NCBI GenBank assembly: GCA_007844125.1
Contig: CM017559.1
Location: 37,872,326-37,936,325 of the forward strand
Origin: Sinonovacula constricta
Taxonomy: Eukaryota > Mollusca > Bivalvia > Cardiida > Solecurtidae
Direction: 5' to 3'
Length of the DNA stretch: 64,000 bases
Below the pieces are notes generated by a model. The model saw nothing but the letters and a program-made list of their open reading frames with translations. It was not told where the DNA came from and did not search any database. Position numbers and translations under genes: made by a program. Below, one piece after another: positions 38,801 to 51,456 of this stretch; position 1 is the stretch's first letter, and the number at the start of each line of letters is the position of its first letter.

Positions 38801-41800
38801 CTATATGACCAGTATAGATGTACATGGCCGGTTAACCTGTAACTCACCTGAACACAGTGACTATATGACCAGTATAGATGTACATGGCTGGTTACCCTGT
38901 AACTCACTTGAACACAGTGACTATATGACCAGTATAGATGTACATGGCCGGTTAACCTGTAACTCACCTGAACACATTGACTATATGACCAGTATAGATG
39001 TACATGGCCGGCTAACCTGTAACTCACCAGAACACAGTGACTATATGACCCGTATAGATGTACATGGCCGGCTAACCTGTAACTCACCTGAACACAATGA
39101 CTATATTACCAGTATAGATGTACATGGCCAGTTAACCTGTAACTCACCAGAACACAGTGACTATATGACCTGTATAGATGTACATGGCTGGTTAACCTGT
39201 AACTCACCTGAACACAGTGACTATATGACCAGTATAGATGTACATGGCCGGCTAAAATGTAACTCACCTAAACACATTGACTTTATGACCCGTATAGATG
39301 TACATGGCCAGTTAACCTGTAACTCACCAGAACACATTGACTATATGACCAGTATAGATGTACATGGCCAGTTAACCTGTAACTCCTCAGAACACAGTGA
39401 CTATATGACCAGTATAGATGTACATGGCCAGTTAACCTGTAACTCACCAGAACACATTGACTATATGACCAGTATAGATGTACATGGGCAGTTAACCTGT
39501 AACTCACCAGAACACAGTGACTATATGACCAGTATAGATGTACATGGCCAGTTAACCTGTAACTCACCTGAACACAGTGACTATATGACCAGTATAGATG
39601 TACATGGCCGGTTAACCGGTAACTCACCTGAACACATTGACTATATGACCAGTATAGATGTACATGGCCGGCTAACCTGTAACTCACCAGAACACAGTGA
39701 CTATATGACCCGTATAGATGTACATGCCCGGCTAACCTGTAACTCACCTGAACACAGTGACTATATTACCAGTAAAGATGTACATGGCCAGTTAACCTGT
39801 AACTCACCAGAACACAGTGACTATATGACCAGTATAGATGTACATGGCCAGTTAACCTGTAACTCACCTGAACACAGTGACTATATGACCAGTATAGATG
39901 TACATGGCCGGTTAACCTGTACCTCACCTGAACACAGTGACTATATGACCAGTATAGATGTACATGGCTGGTTAACCTGTAACTCACCTGAACACAGTGA
40001 CTATATGACCAGTATAGATGTACATGGCCGGTTAACCTGTAACTCAACTGAACACATTGACTATATGACCAGTATAGATGTACATGGCCGGCTAACCTGT
40101 AACTCACCAGAACACAGTGACTATATGACCAGTATAGATGTACATGGCCGGTTAACCTGTAACTCACCAGAACACAGTGACTATATGACCAGTATAGATG
40201 TACATGGCCAGTTAACATGTAACTCACCAGAACACAGTGACTATATGACCAGTATAGATGTACATGGCCAGTTAACCTGTAACTCACCTGAACACAGTGA
40301 CTATATGACCAGTATAGATGTACATGGCCGGTTAACCTGTACCTCACCTGAACACAGTGACTATATGACCAGTATAGATGTACATGGCTGGTTAACATGT
40401 AACTCACCTGAACACAGTGACTATATGACCAGTATAGATGTACAAGGCCGGCTAAACTGTAACTCACCTAAACACATTGACTTTATGACCCGTATAGATG
40501 TACATGGCCAGTTAACCTGTAACTCACCAGAACACAGTGACTATATGACCAGTATAGATGTACATGGCCGGCTAACCTGTAACTCACCAGAACACAGTGA
40601 CTATATGACCCGTATAGATGTACATGGCCGGCTAACCTGTAACTCACCTGAACACAGTGACTATATTACCAGTATAGATGTATATGGCCAGTTAACCTGT
40701 AACTCACCAGAACACAGTGACTATATGACCAGTATAGATGTACATGGCTGGTTAACCTGTAACTCACCTGAACACAGTGACTATATGACCAGTATAGATG
40801 TACATGTCCGGTTAACCTGTAACTCACCTGAACACAGTGACTATATGACCAGTATAGATGTACATGGCCGGCTAACCTGTAACTCACCAGAACACAGTGA
40901 CTATATGACCAGTATAGATGTACATGGCCAGTTAACCTGTAACTCACCAGAACACAGTGACTATATGACCCGTATAGTTGTACATGACCGGTTAACCTGT
41001 AACTCAGCAGAACACAGTGACTATGTGACCAGTATAGATGTACATGGCCGGTTAACCTGTAACTCACCAGAACACAGTGACTATATGACCAGTAAAGATG
41101 TACATGGCCAGTTAACCTGTAACTCACCAGAACACAGTGACTATATGACCAGTATAGATGTACATGGCCAGTTAACCTCTAACTCACCTGAACACAGTGA
41201 CTATATGACCAGTATAGATGTACATGGCCGGCTAACCTGTAACTCACCTGAACACAGTGACTATATGACCAGTATAGATGTACATGGCCGGTTAACCTGT
41301 AACTCACCTGAACACAGTGACTATATGACCAGTATAGATGTACATGGCTGGTTAACCTGTAACTCACTTGAACACAGTGACTATATGACCAGTATAGATG
41401 TACATGGCTGGTTAACCTGTAACTCACCTGAACACATTGACTATATGACCAGTATAGATGTACATGGCTGGTTAACCTGTAACTCACCTGAACACAGTGA
41501 CTATATGACCAGTATAGATGTACATGGCCGGTTAACCTGTAACTCACCTGAACACAGTGACTATATGACCAGTATAGATGTACATGGCTGGTTAACCTGT
41601 AACTCACTTGAACACAGTGACTATATGACCAGTATAGATGTACATGGCTGGTTAACCTGTAACTCACCTGAACACATTGACTATATGACCAGTATAGATG
41701 TACATGGCTGGTTAACCTGTAACTCACCTGAACACATTGACTATATGACCAGTATAGATGTACATGGCCGTTTAACCTGTAACTCACCTGAACACAGTGA

Positions 41801-44130
41801 CTATATGACCAGTATAGATGTACATGGCTGGTTAACCTGTAACTCACTTGAACACAGTGACTATATGACCAGTATAGATGTACATGGCTGGTTAACCTGT
41901 AACTCACCTGAACACATTGACTATATGACCAGTATAGATGTACATGGCCGGCTAACCTGTAACTCACCAGAACACAGTGACTATATGACCCGTATATATG
42001 TACATGGCCGGCTAACCTGTAACTCACCTGAACACAATGACTATATTACCAGTATAGATGTACATGGCCAGTTAACCTGTAACTCACCAGAACACAGTGA
42101 CTATATGACCTGTATAGATGTACATGGCTGGTTAACCTGTAACTCACCTAAACACATTGACTTTATGACCCGTATAGATGTACATGGCCAGTTAACCTGT
42201 AACTCACCAGAACACATTGACTATATGACCAGTATAGATGTACATGGCCAGTTAACCTGTAACTCACCAGAACACAGTGACTATATGACCAGTATAGATG
42301 TACATGGCCAGTTAACCTGTAACTCACCAGAACACATTGACTATATGACCAGTATAGATGTACATGGGCAGTTAACCTGTAACTCACCAGAACACAGTGA
42401 CTATATGACCAGTATAGATGTACATGGCCAGTTAACCTGTAACTCACCTGAACACAGTGACTATATGACCAGTATAGATGTACATGGCCGGTTAACCGGT
42501 AACTCACCTGAACACATTGACTATATGACCAGTATAGATGTACATGGCCGGCTAACCTGTAACTCACCAGAACACAGTGACTATATGACCCGTATAGATG
42601 TACATGCCCGGCTAACCTGTAACTCACCTGAACACAGTGACTATATTACCAGTAAAGATTTACATGACCAGTTAACCTGTAACTCACCAGAACCCAGTGG
42701 CTATATGACCAGTATAGATGTACATGGCTGGTTAACCTGTAACTCACCTGAACACAGTGACTATATGACCAGTATAGATGTACATGGCCGGCTAAACTGT
42801 AACTCACCTAAACACATTGACTTTATGACCCGTATAGATGTACATGGCCAGTTAACCTGTAACTCACCAGAACACATTGACTATATGACCAGTATAGATG
42901 TACATGGCCGGTTAACTTGTAACTCACCAGAACACAGTGACTATATGACCAGTATAGATGTACATGGCCGGTTAACCTGTAACTCACCAGAACACAGTGA
43001 CTATATGACCAGTATAGATGTACATGGCCAGTTAACATGTAACTCACCTGAACACAGTGACTATATGACCAGTATAGATGTACATGGCCGGCTAACCTGT
43101 AACTCACCTGAACACAATGACTATATGACCAGTATAGATGTACATGGCCAGTTAACCTGTAACTCACCAGAACACAGTGACTATATGACCCGTATAGATG
43201 TACATGGCCGGTTAACCAGAACACAGTGACTATATGACCCGTATAGATGTACATGGCCGGTTAACCTGCAACTCACCAGAACACAGTGACTATATGACCA
43301 GTATAGATGTACATGACCGGCTAAACTGTAACTCACCTGAACACATTGACTTTATGACCAGTATAGATGTACATGGCCAGTTAACCTGTAACTCACCTGA
43401 ACACAGTGACTATATGACCCGTATAGATGTACATGGCCGGTTAACCTGTAACTCACCAGAACACAGTGACTATATGACCAGTATAGATGTACATGGCCAG
43501 TTAACCTGTAACTCACCTGAACACAGTGACTATATGACCCGTATAGATGTACATGGCCGGTTAACCTGTAACTCACCAGAACACAGTGACTATATGACCA
43601 GTATAGATGTACATGGCCAGTTAACTTGTAACTCACCTGAACACAGTGACTATATGACCCGTATAGATGTACATGGCCAGCTAAACTGTAACTCACCTGA
43701 ACACATTGACTTTATGACCAGTATAGATGTACATGGCCAGTTAACCTGTAACTCACCTGAACACAGTGACTATATGACCCGTATAGATGTACATGGCCGG
43801 TTAACCTGTAACTCACCAGAACACAGTGACTATATGACCAGTATAGATGTACATGGCCAGTTAACCTGTAACTCACCTGAACACAGTGACTATATGACCA
43901 GTATAGATGTACATGGCCGGCTAAACTGTAACTCACCTGAACACAGTGACTATATGTCCAGTATAGATGTACATGGCCAGTTAACCTGTAACTCACCTGA
44001 ACACAGTGACTATATGGCCAGTATAGATGTACATGGCCGGCTAAACTGTAACTCACCTGAACACATTGACTATATGACCAGCGAAGATGTACATGGCCGG
44101 TTAACCTGTTGCTCTCTTGAACATAGGTGA
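35881..44130. repeat. 60-bp satellite, homogenised core
   Basis: About 137 highly similar monomers, consensus CTATATGACCAGTATAGATG, TACATGGCCGGTTAACCTGT and AACTCACCTGAACACAGTGA. The register is perfect from 35461 to an 11-bp deletion at about 43218. Because 60 is divisible by three, one plus-strand frame stays open for 1,854 codons (37665-43229), encoding a 20-residue repeat MTSIDVHGQLTCNSPEHSDY. Minus-strand frames are open up to 282 codons. The open frame is broken by TAA at 36444 and 37632 and by the deletion. There is no plausible start, signal peptide or unique coding flank, so I annotate it as satellite. Confidence 0.92.
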
Positions 44131-47100
44131 CTATATGATCCGGTTAACATGCGGCTAACCTGAACGCAGTGACTATATGATCCGTTCAAGTGTACATGGC
44201 CGGTTAACATGCGGCTAACCTGAACACAGTGCCTATATGATCCGTTCACGTGTACATGGCCGGTTAACTTGCGGCTAATCCAAACACAGTGACTATATTA
44301 GCAGTCCACCTCTACATAGCCGGTTTAACTGCAGTCCACATGAACACAGTGACTATATGATCCGTTCAACTGTACACAGCCGATTAAACTGGAGTTGTCC
44401 TGAAAGCATCCGGTCGCATGTGCATGGTCACCTAACCTTCAGCAAAACTGAACACAGTGACTATTTGGTCCGTTCACGTGTACATGGCCGGTGAAACTGC
44501 AGCTCACTCGAAAACAATGACCTTAAGATCCGTTCACATAAACAATGCCGGTTATCCTGCAGCTCACCGGAAAACAGAGTCAATATGATCGCTTCACATG
44601 TACATGGCCGGTTAACTTGTAACTCACCTGAACACATTGCCTATATGACAAGTATAGATGTACATGGCCGGTTAACCTGTAACTCACCAGAACACATTGA
44701 CTATATGACCAGTATAGATGTACATGGCCGGTTAACCTGTAACTCACCAGAACACAGTGACTATATGACCCGTATAGATGTACATGGCCAGTTAACCTGT
44801 TACTCACCTCAACACAGTGACTATATGATCCGTTTACACGTACATTGTCAGTTAAACTGCACATCACCTAAACGCAGTGAATATATGATCCGTTCACATG
44901 TACATGGAAATTTCAACTGCAGCTCACTTGAACACAGAGACTATATGATTCGTTCACGTGTACATCGTCATTTCAACTGCAGCTCACGTGAACACAGTGA
45001 CTATATGATTCGTTCAAATGTACATGGCCATTTCAACTGCAGCTCACGTGAACACAGTGACTATATGATTTGTTCACGTATACATCGCCATTTCAACTGC
45101 AGCTCACGTGAACACAGTGACTATATAATTCGTTCACATGTGCATGGCCTTTTCAACTGCAGCTCAAGTGAACAAAGTGACTATATGATTCGTTCATGTG
45201 TACATGGCCGGTTAACATGAGGCTAACCTGAACACAGTGAATATATGATCCGTTCACGTAGACATGACAGGTTAACCTACAGCTTATCTGGACACATTGA
45301 CTATATGAGCAGTCCACCTGTACATGGCCGGTTTACCTGCAGCTCGCCTGAACACAGTGACTATATGACCAGTATAGATGTACATGGCTGGTTAACCTGT
45401 AACTCACATGAGCACAGTGACTATATGATCCGTTCACATGAGTGGCCGGTTAAACTGCTGCTGCTCACATGAGCACAGTGACTATATGATCCGTTCACAT
45501 GAGTGGCCGGTTAAACTGCTGCTGCTCACATGAGCACAGTGACTATATGATCCGCTCACATGAGTGTGGCCGGTTAAACTGCTGCTGCTCACATAAACAC
45601 AGTGACTATATGATCCGTTCACATGGACATGACCGGTTAAACTGCTGCTGCTCACATGAGCACAGTGACTATAAGATCCGTTCACATGAGTGGCCCGTTA
45701 AACTGCTGCTGCTCACATGAGCACAGTGACTATATGATCCGTTCACATGAGGTGGCCGGTTAAACTGCTGCTGCTCACATGAACACAGTGACTTTATGAT
45801 CCGTTCACAGGGACATGACCGGTTAAACTGCTGCTGCTCACATGAGCACAGTGACTATATGATCCGTTCACATGGACATGACCGGTTAAACTGCTGCTGC
45901 TCACATGAACACAGTGACTATATGCTTCGTTCACATGTACATGGCCATTTCAACTGCAGCTCACGTGAACACAGTGACTATATGATTCGTTCACGTGTAC
46001 ATCGCCATTTCAACTGCAGCTCACGTGAACACAGTGACTATATAATTCGTTCACATCTACATGGCCTTTTCAACTGCAGCTCACGTGAACACAGTGACTG
46101 TATGATTCGTTCATGTGTACGTGGCCGGTTAACATGCGGCTAACCTGAACACAGTGAATATATGATCCGTTCACGTGTACATGACAGGTTAACCTACAGC
46201 TTATCTGGACACATTGACTATATGAGCAGTCCACCTGTACATAGCCGGTTTACCTGCAGCTCGCCTGAACACAGTGACTATATGATCTGTTCACATGGAC
46301 ATGGCCGGTTAAACTGCTGGAGCTCGCCTGAACACAGTGACTATATGATCCGTTCACATGGACATGACCGGTTAAACTGCTGCTGCTCACATGAACACAG
46401 TGACTATATGATCCGTTCACATGAGTGTGGCCGGTTAAACTGCTGCTGCTCACATGAGCACAGTGACTATATGATCCGTTCACATGGACATGACCGGTTG
46501 AACTGCTGCTGCTCACATGAGCACAGTGACTATATGATCCGTTCACATGGACATGACCGGTTAAACTGCTGCTTACCTGAACACAGTGACTATATGATCC
46601 GTTCACATGGACATGACCGGTTAAACTGCTGCTGCTCACATGAACACAGTGACTATATGATTCGTTCACATGGACATGACCGGTTAAACTGCTGCTGCTC
46701 ACATGAACACAGTGACTATATGATCCGTTCACATGGACATGACCGGTTAAACTGCTGCTGCTCACATGAGCACAGTGACTATATGATCCGTTCACATGAG
46801 TGTGGCCGTTTCTTTCACATATACATTGCCGGTTATACTGCAGCTCACCTGAAAACAGCGTCTATCTACATCTATTCGCATTTACATTTCAGATTAACCT
46901 TGGCGCCACTTGAACAAGTTTAATATACGATCCGTTCACAAGTGAATAGTCTGTTAAAATGCTGCACACAGTGAGTATATGATCCGTTCACATGAGAATG
47001 GTCAGTATACATGCAGACCACCTGAAAAGAGTGACTATATGGTCCATTCACATGTGCAAGGTCAGTAAACCTACAACCCACCTGAAAACAGTTACTATGT

Positions 47101-48410
47101 GATTCGTTCACATGTACATGGCTTGTTAAACTCCATCCTTTCTGAAACACAGTGACTATATGATGCATCCTTATGTAAATGGTCGGCTCACTTGCAGCTC
47201 ACATTAAGCGAGTGACTAGGTGATCCCTTCTGCGGTTCGCCTAAACACAGTGATATATGATCCGTTTACGTGGACATGGCCGGTTAACATGCAGTAAACC
47301 TGAAAACAGATTCTATATGATCTCTTCACATAGACATGGTGGGATAACTTTGAGTCCACCTGAACCAATGCAGTCTGGTAACCTGCAGGCTACCTGAAGA
47401 CTGTGACTACATGATCCGTTCACATGTACATGACCGAGTAAACTGAAGCCAAACCAAACACAGGGCCTATATCATCTCTTCACATGAGAATGGTCAGGTA
47501 ACGTAACCTGTTACTCCGCTTAACACAGTGACTCTATGATCCGTGTACACGTACATGGCCGGTTAACCTGCAGCCCACATGAACACAGTGACTATACGAT
47601 CTGTTCACTCGTGCATGGCCGGTTAACATGTAGCCTACCTGAACACTGTGACTATATGCATTCAACTAGTTAACATACAGGTCACCTAAACACAGTGCCT
47701 ATATGATCTGTTCACATGTGTATCGTCAGCTCACCTGCAGCCCACCTGAAAATTATTATTCTATGATCCGGTCACATGAGAATATTCAGTAAACCTGCAG
47801 GCAACCTGAACAGAGTGACCATATGATCCGTGCATATAAACATTGCCAGTCAAATTGCAGCCCAAGTGGACAGAGTACCTATATGATCCGTTCAAATGTG
47901 CATGGTCAGTTAAACTGCAGTGAACACAATGATTATATGATCTGTTCACCATGTGCATGGCCGATGAACCTACAGCTTACCTGTAAACATTGACTTTATA
48001 ATCGGTTCACATGTGCAAGCTCAGTTAACCTTCAGACCACCTGAACACAGTGACTATATGATCCGTTCACATGTGCATGGCCAGTTAATCTGCAGCTTAC
48101 CTGAAAACAGAGTCTATATGAACTCTTCACATGCACATGGCCGGTTAACCTCGAGTCCATTTGAACCAATTTGCTATACGATCCGTCCACATGTGAATAG
48201 TCAGTTAAAATGCTGCATACCTTAACACAGTGACTATAGGATCCATTCACATGCACAAGGCCAGTTAACCTGCAACTTACCTAAACACAGTAACAATATG
48301 ATCCGTTTGCATAAACATGTCCGGTTAACCTGTAACTCACCTGGACACGGTAACACTATGATCCGTTCACATGTACATTACCGTTAACCTACAGCCCAAC
48401 TAAAGGTTTT
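44131..48410. repeat. 60-bp satellite, divergent right edge
   Basis: Monomers diverge and change length. A subset at about 45420-46830 carries an AACTGCTGCTGCTCACATGA block giving 60-63-bp units, and another at 44890-45200 and 45930-46120 carries CATTTCAACTGCAGC. Sub-blocks of several monomers are duplicated (45.1-45.3 kb resembles 46.1-46.3 kb). Monomer identity falls steadily towards 48.4 kb. Confidence 0.88.
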
Positions 48411-50185
48411 GACTAAATTACGATTTTGTTTAACCTAACATCGTAGGTCAATATTCTTATAGAAGAAAGGCAGTGTTTTTTTTTTAAATTCTATGCGGGA
48501 TGCTGGTCGGTTCCGCCTCATCTAGAATTATCAATCATGGCGGCCAGTTTAAATGAGGAATACTGTTAGCGACCTCAGATGGTTACTGAAGCTAATGGTA
48601 GATACAACACGTACTTTATAATTATATGTATTTATGAAAACAAAAGAATATCTTACCTTTTGATATAAACATATTTTTTTCAATCTTGCTGTCATAAACG
48701 TGCAATAAAATACTTAATCCTCACATTAAATTCGAAATTAGCTTTTGTGATGCTTAGTTAACAGACGTAGCATATGCCAAGAAACACAAAATGACTTTCT
48801 GAACAAAGGGCGTTTTGCCATCCTCTATAAGATGTCATGTCTCATGATCAGCCGTCCTTATTTTTTGCTTTGATTTTAAAGATACTAACATTATACCCAG
48901 CCCCTTATGTTTTTCCCATTTCCGCTTTTCTTTTCGTAGCTTATTTTGGTAACATTCTCTCTAGTTATAGTTCAATATATTAAAATAGATATCGTAAAAT
49001 CAGTGACAGTGACGTATCCCACCTGACGACCAAAGAAAGCCGTCGTTACAACCATGTAACACTATGAACAGAATGGCTTCCAGTCTTTGAACTATATTTG
49101 TAAACAACCGTTGAAACGGCAGAACCAAGGCAAATCAGTCTACTTGTGGTTATCCGACCAAAAACTTGGCATTTTTACAGATTTTTTGTCCCGTAACCTT
49201 AGACACATTTTAAGGATCTCGATTATTTTTCACGTTTTAACGCGATATTGTATGAATTATTTATATGCACTGCAATATCAAACAACTAAATTTATTATTG
49301 TGTTCATGAGTGAAAATTAAGTAAAGATGTACACAAATCCAAATTCCATTGTAACCAAACAATAACAAAACTCACAAAAGCAGACTTTAATTTGTCAGAC
49401 GCATTTTTTGTGCTAGTATTGAATTATTGCAATTGTTGTCTTTTATTTCCGTTGGGACCAATGACGTACACGTTTGTAAGTTATACTCGACTAAACCAAA
49501 TCCGGCTTTGTCTTGTAAAAAGTGTGACCGTCTCACGGTCGCTATGTGATCAATGTGCACACGCTATTTGGGCTGGCTGTGTCAAGAAAATTACTTTGCA
49601 GCCAGTTTAAGTCGGAAGGAAAACTATAACAAACGAAAACGGATGTTTTATTGATCAACAGCACACCTATTTTGATGTAAGCGTCGAGTGTGACTTCTAT
49701 GAAGGCTTGTTTGCAAACATAAGTGTCCATAGGAGAATGCAAACGTAATCATTAAATCAGGCCATGCACGGGAAAGATTCTTTTATGGCGATATTCCTTG
49801 TCACTTGGATCCCCAGAACCAACCACTGGCTCGGTCCATCATACATGTACCATATTTAAGTTCTGTTACATCAGCTATTCCACGGTCTGTCAGTATTACA
49901 CGCCAACCGCTTTGCACATTTAATAAGGGGCGATTTATCTAAACACAAACATGTCTATGGCTGTTTAACTCCAAAAGCTACATTGTTTCAAAATGTGAAT
50001 TATTTTACGTATTTATAATGGCAGCCTATGCGTTTTCTTCGAATTTGATTGCCTTATGCCGATCACGTCACTGTTTTTAATTTGACGATGGCACGAAGCT
50101 GATTATTTCCTCCTTACTATTCTTGAAATCCACTGGTTGCCAAATAACTAGCAATTGCATTTTCACTTATTAATCAGCTAAAGAT
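47581..50185. repeat. Tandem segmental duplication, unit 1 (2.6 kb)
   Basis: Comprises about 0.83 kb of divergent satellite (to ~48410) and a 1.77-kb spacer ending AGCTAAAGAT. The spacer has no convincing gene; its small open frames are equally present in unit 2 but show no domain. Unit 2 matches it at roughly 98%, judged by eye, with differences including poly-T length at about 48475. Confidence 0.85.
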
Positions 50186-51067
50186 GAACACAGTGACTAT
50201 ATGATCCGTTCACACGTGCATGGCCGGTTAACATGTAGCCTACCTGAACACTGTGACTATATGCATTCAACTAGTTAACATACAGGTCACCTAAACACAG
50301 TGCCTATATGATCCGTTCACATGTGCATCGTCAGCTCACCTGCAGCCCACCTGAAAATTATTATTCTATGATCCGGTCACATGAGAATATTCAGTAAACC
50401 TGCAGACAACCTGAACAGAGTGACCATATGATCCGTGCATATAAACATTGCCAGTCAAATTGCAGCCCAAGTGGACAGAGTACCTATATGATCCGTTCAA
50501 ATGTGCATGGTCAGTTAAACTGCAGTGAACACAATGATTATATTATCTGTTCACCATGTGCATGGCCGATGAACCTACAGCTCACCTGTAAACATTGACT
50601 TTATAATCGGTTCACATGTGCAAGCTCAGTTAACCTTCAGACCACCTGAACACAGTGACTATATGATCCGTTCACATGTGCATGGCCAGTTAATCTGCAG
50701 CTTACCTGAAAACAGAGTCTATATGAACTCTTCACATGCACATGGCCGGTTAACCTCGAGTCCATTTGAACCAATTTGCTATACGATCCGTCCACATGTG
50801 AATAGTCAGTTAAAATGCTGCATACCTTAACACAGTGACTATAGGATCCATTCACATGCACAAGGCCAGTTAACCTGCAACTTACCTAAACACAGTAACA
50901 ATATGATCCGTTTGCATAAACATGTCCGGTTAACCTGTAACTCACCTGGACACGGTGACACTATGATCCGTTCACATGTACATTACCGTTAACCTACAGC
51001 CCACCTAAAGGTTTTGACTAAATTACGATTTTGTTTAACCTAACATCGTAGGTCAATATTCTTATAG

Positions 51068-51456
51068 ATCCGGATCGAAAGGAATCCTGGCAGAACACCA
51101 TTATTAAAGTAGTTAACGTGTTAAACGGAAATCTTGGCATGAACGTGAGTGAAAAAGACATCGACATTGCACACAGGATGGGGAAATTTTCACCAGAAGG
51201 CAACAGGCCTGTCATATGCAAATTTATTGCAAGAAGCCAGAAACTTGAAGCCATAAGCCTGCGCAGAAAATTGAAAGGAAAACAGATCATTATTCGCGAA
51301 GATCTAACCTTCAAAAATGCCAAACTGCTCGAAAGTGTGTCATCATCTGAGCATGTAAATACAGCATGGTCAAATGAGGGCAAGATTTACGCGTCACTAA
51401 AAAACGGTAAGGTTGTCCCAGTTAAACACCATAGGGATCTCCAGCGGCTTATCTGA
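51068..51456 (+). pseudogene. LINE ORF1, C-terminal fragment
   Basis: The frame is open from the insertion junction, reading DRKESWQNTIIKVVN, to the stop at 51454-51456. It contains the ORF1-type segments DIDIAHRMGK, RPVICKFIARSQKLEAI, RRKLKGKQIIIREDLT and, near the end, AWSNEGKIYA. These match the RNA-binding and C-terminal domains of L1/Tx1 ORF1 chaperone-like proteins. The coiled-coil N-terminal part and start codon are lost to 5' truncation, so the fragment probably cannot be expressed. Confidence 0.75.

Noticed and set aside
37665..43229. Giant 20-residue-repeat protein gene
   Set aside because: The open frame follows from a 60-bp stop-free monomer. There are no unique flanking exons, no start context, non-synonymous variants are common, and the antisense strand is also open over long stretches. 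Kept as satellite and listed as a testable finding.
35128..48410. CRISPR-like repeat array
   Set aside because: There are no unique spacers; the repeats are directly abutting 60-bp monomers in a eukaryotic context with no cas genes.
49087..49320. Conserved small protein in the duplicated spacer (also at 58731-58964)
   Set aside because: Conservation is explained by the recent segmental duplication. No ATG-led frame with a domain, and neighbouring non-coding bases are equally conserved.
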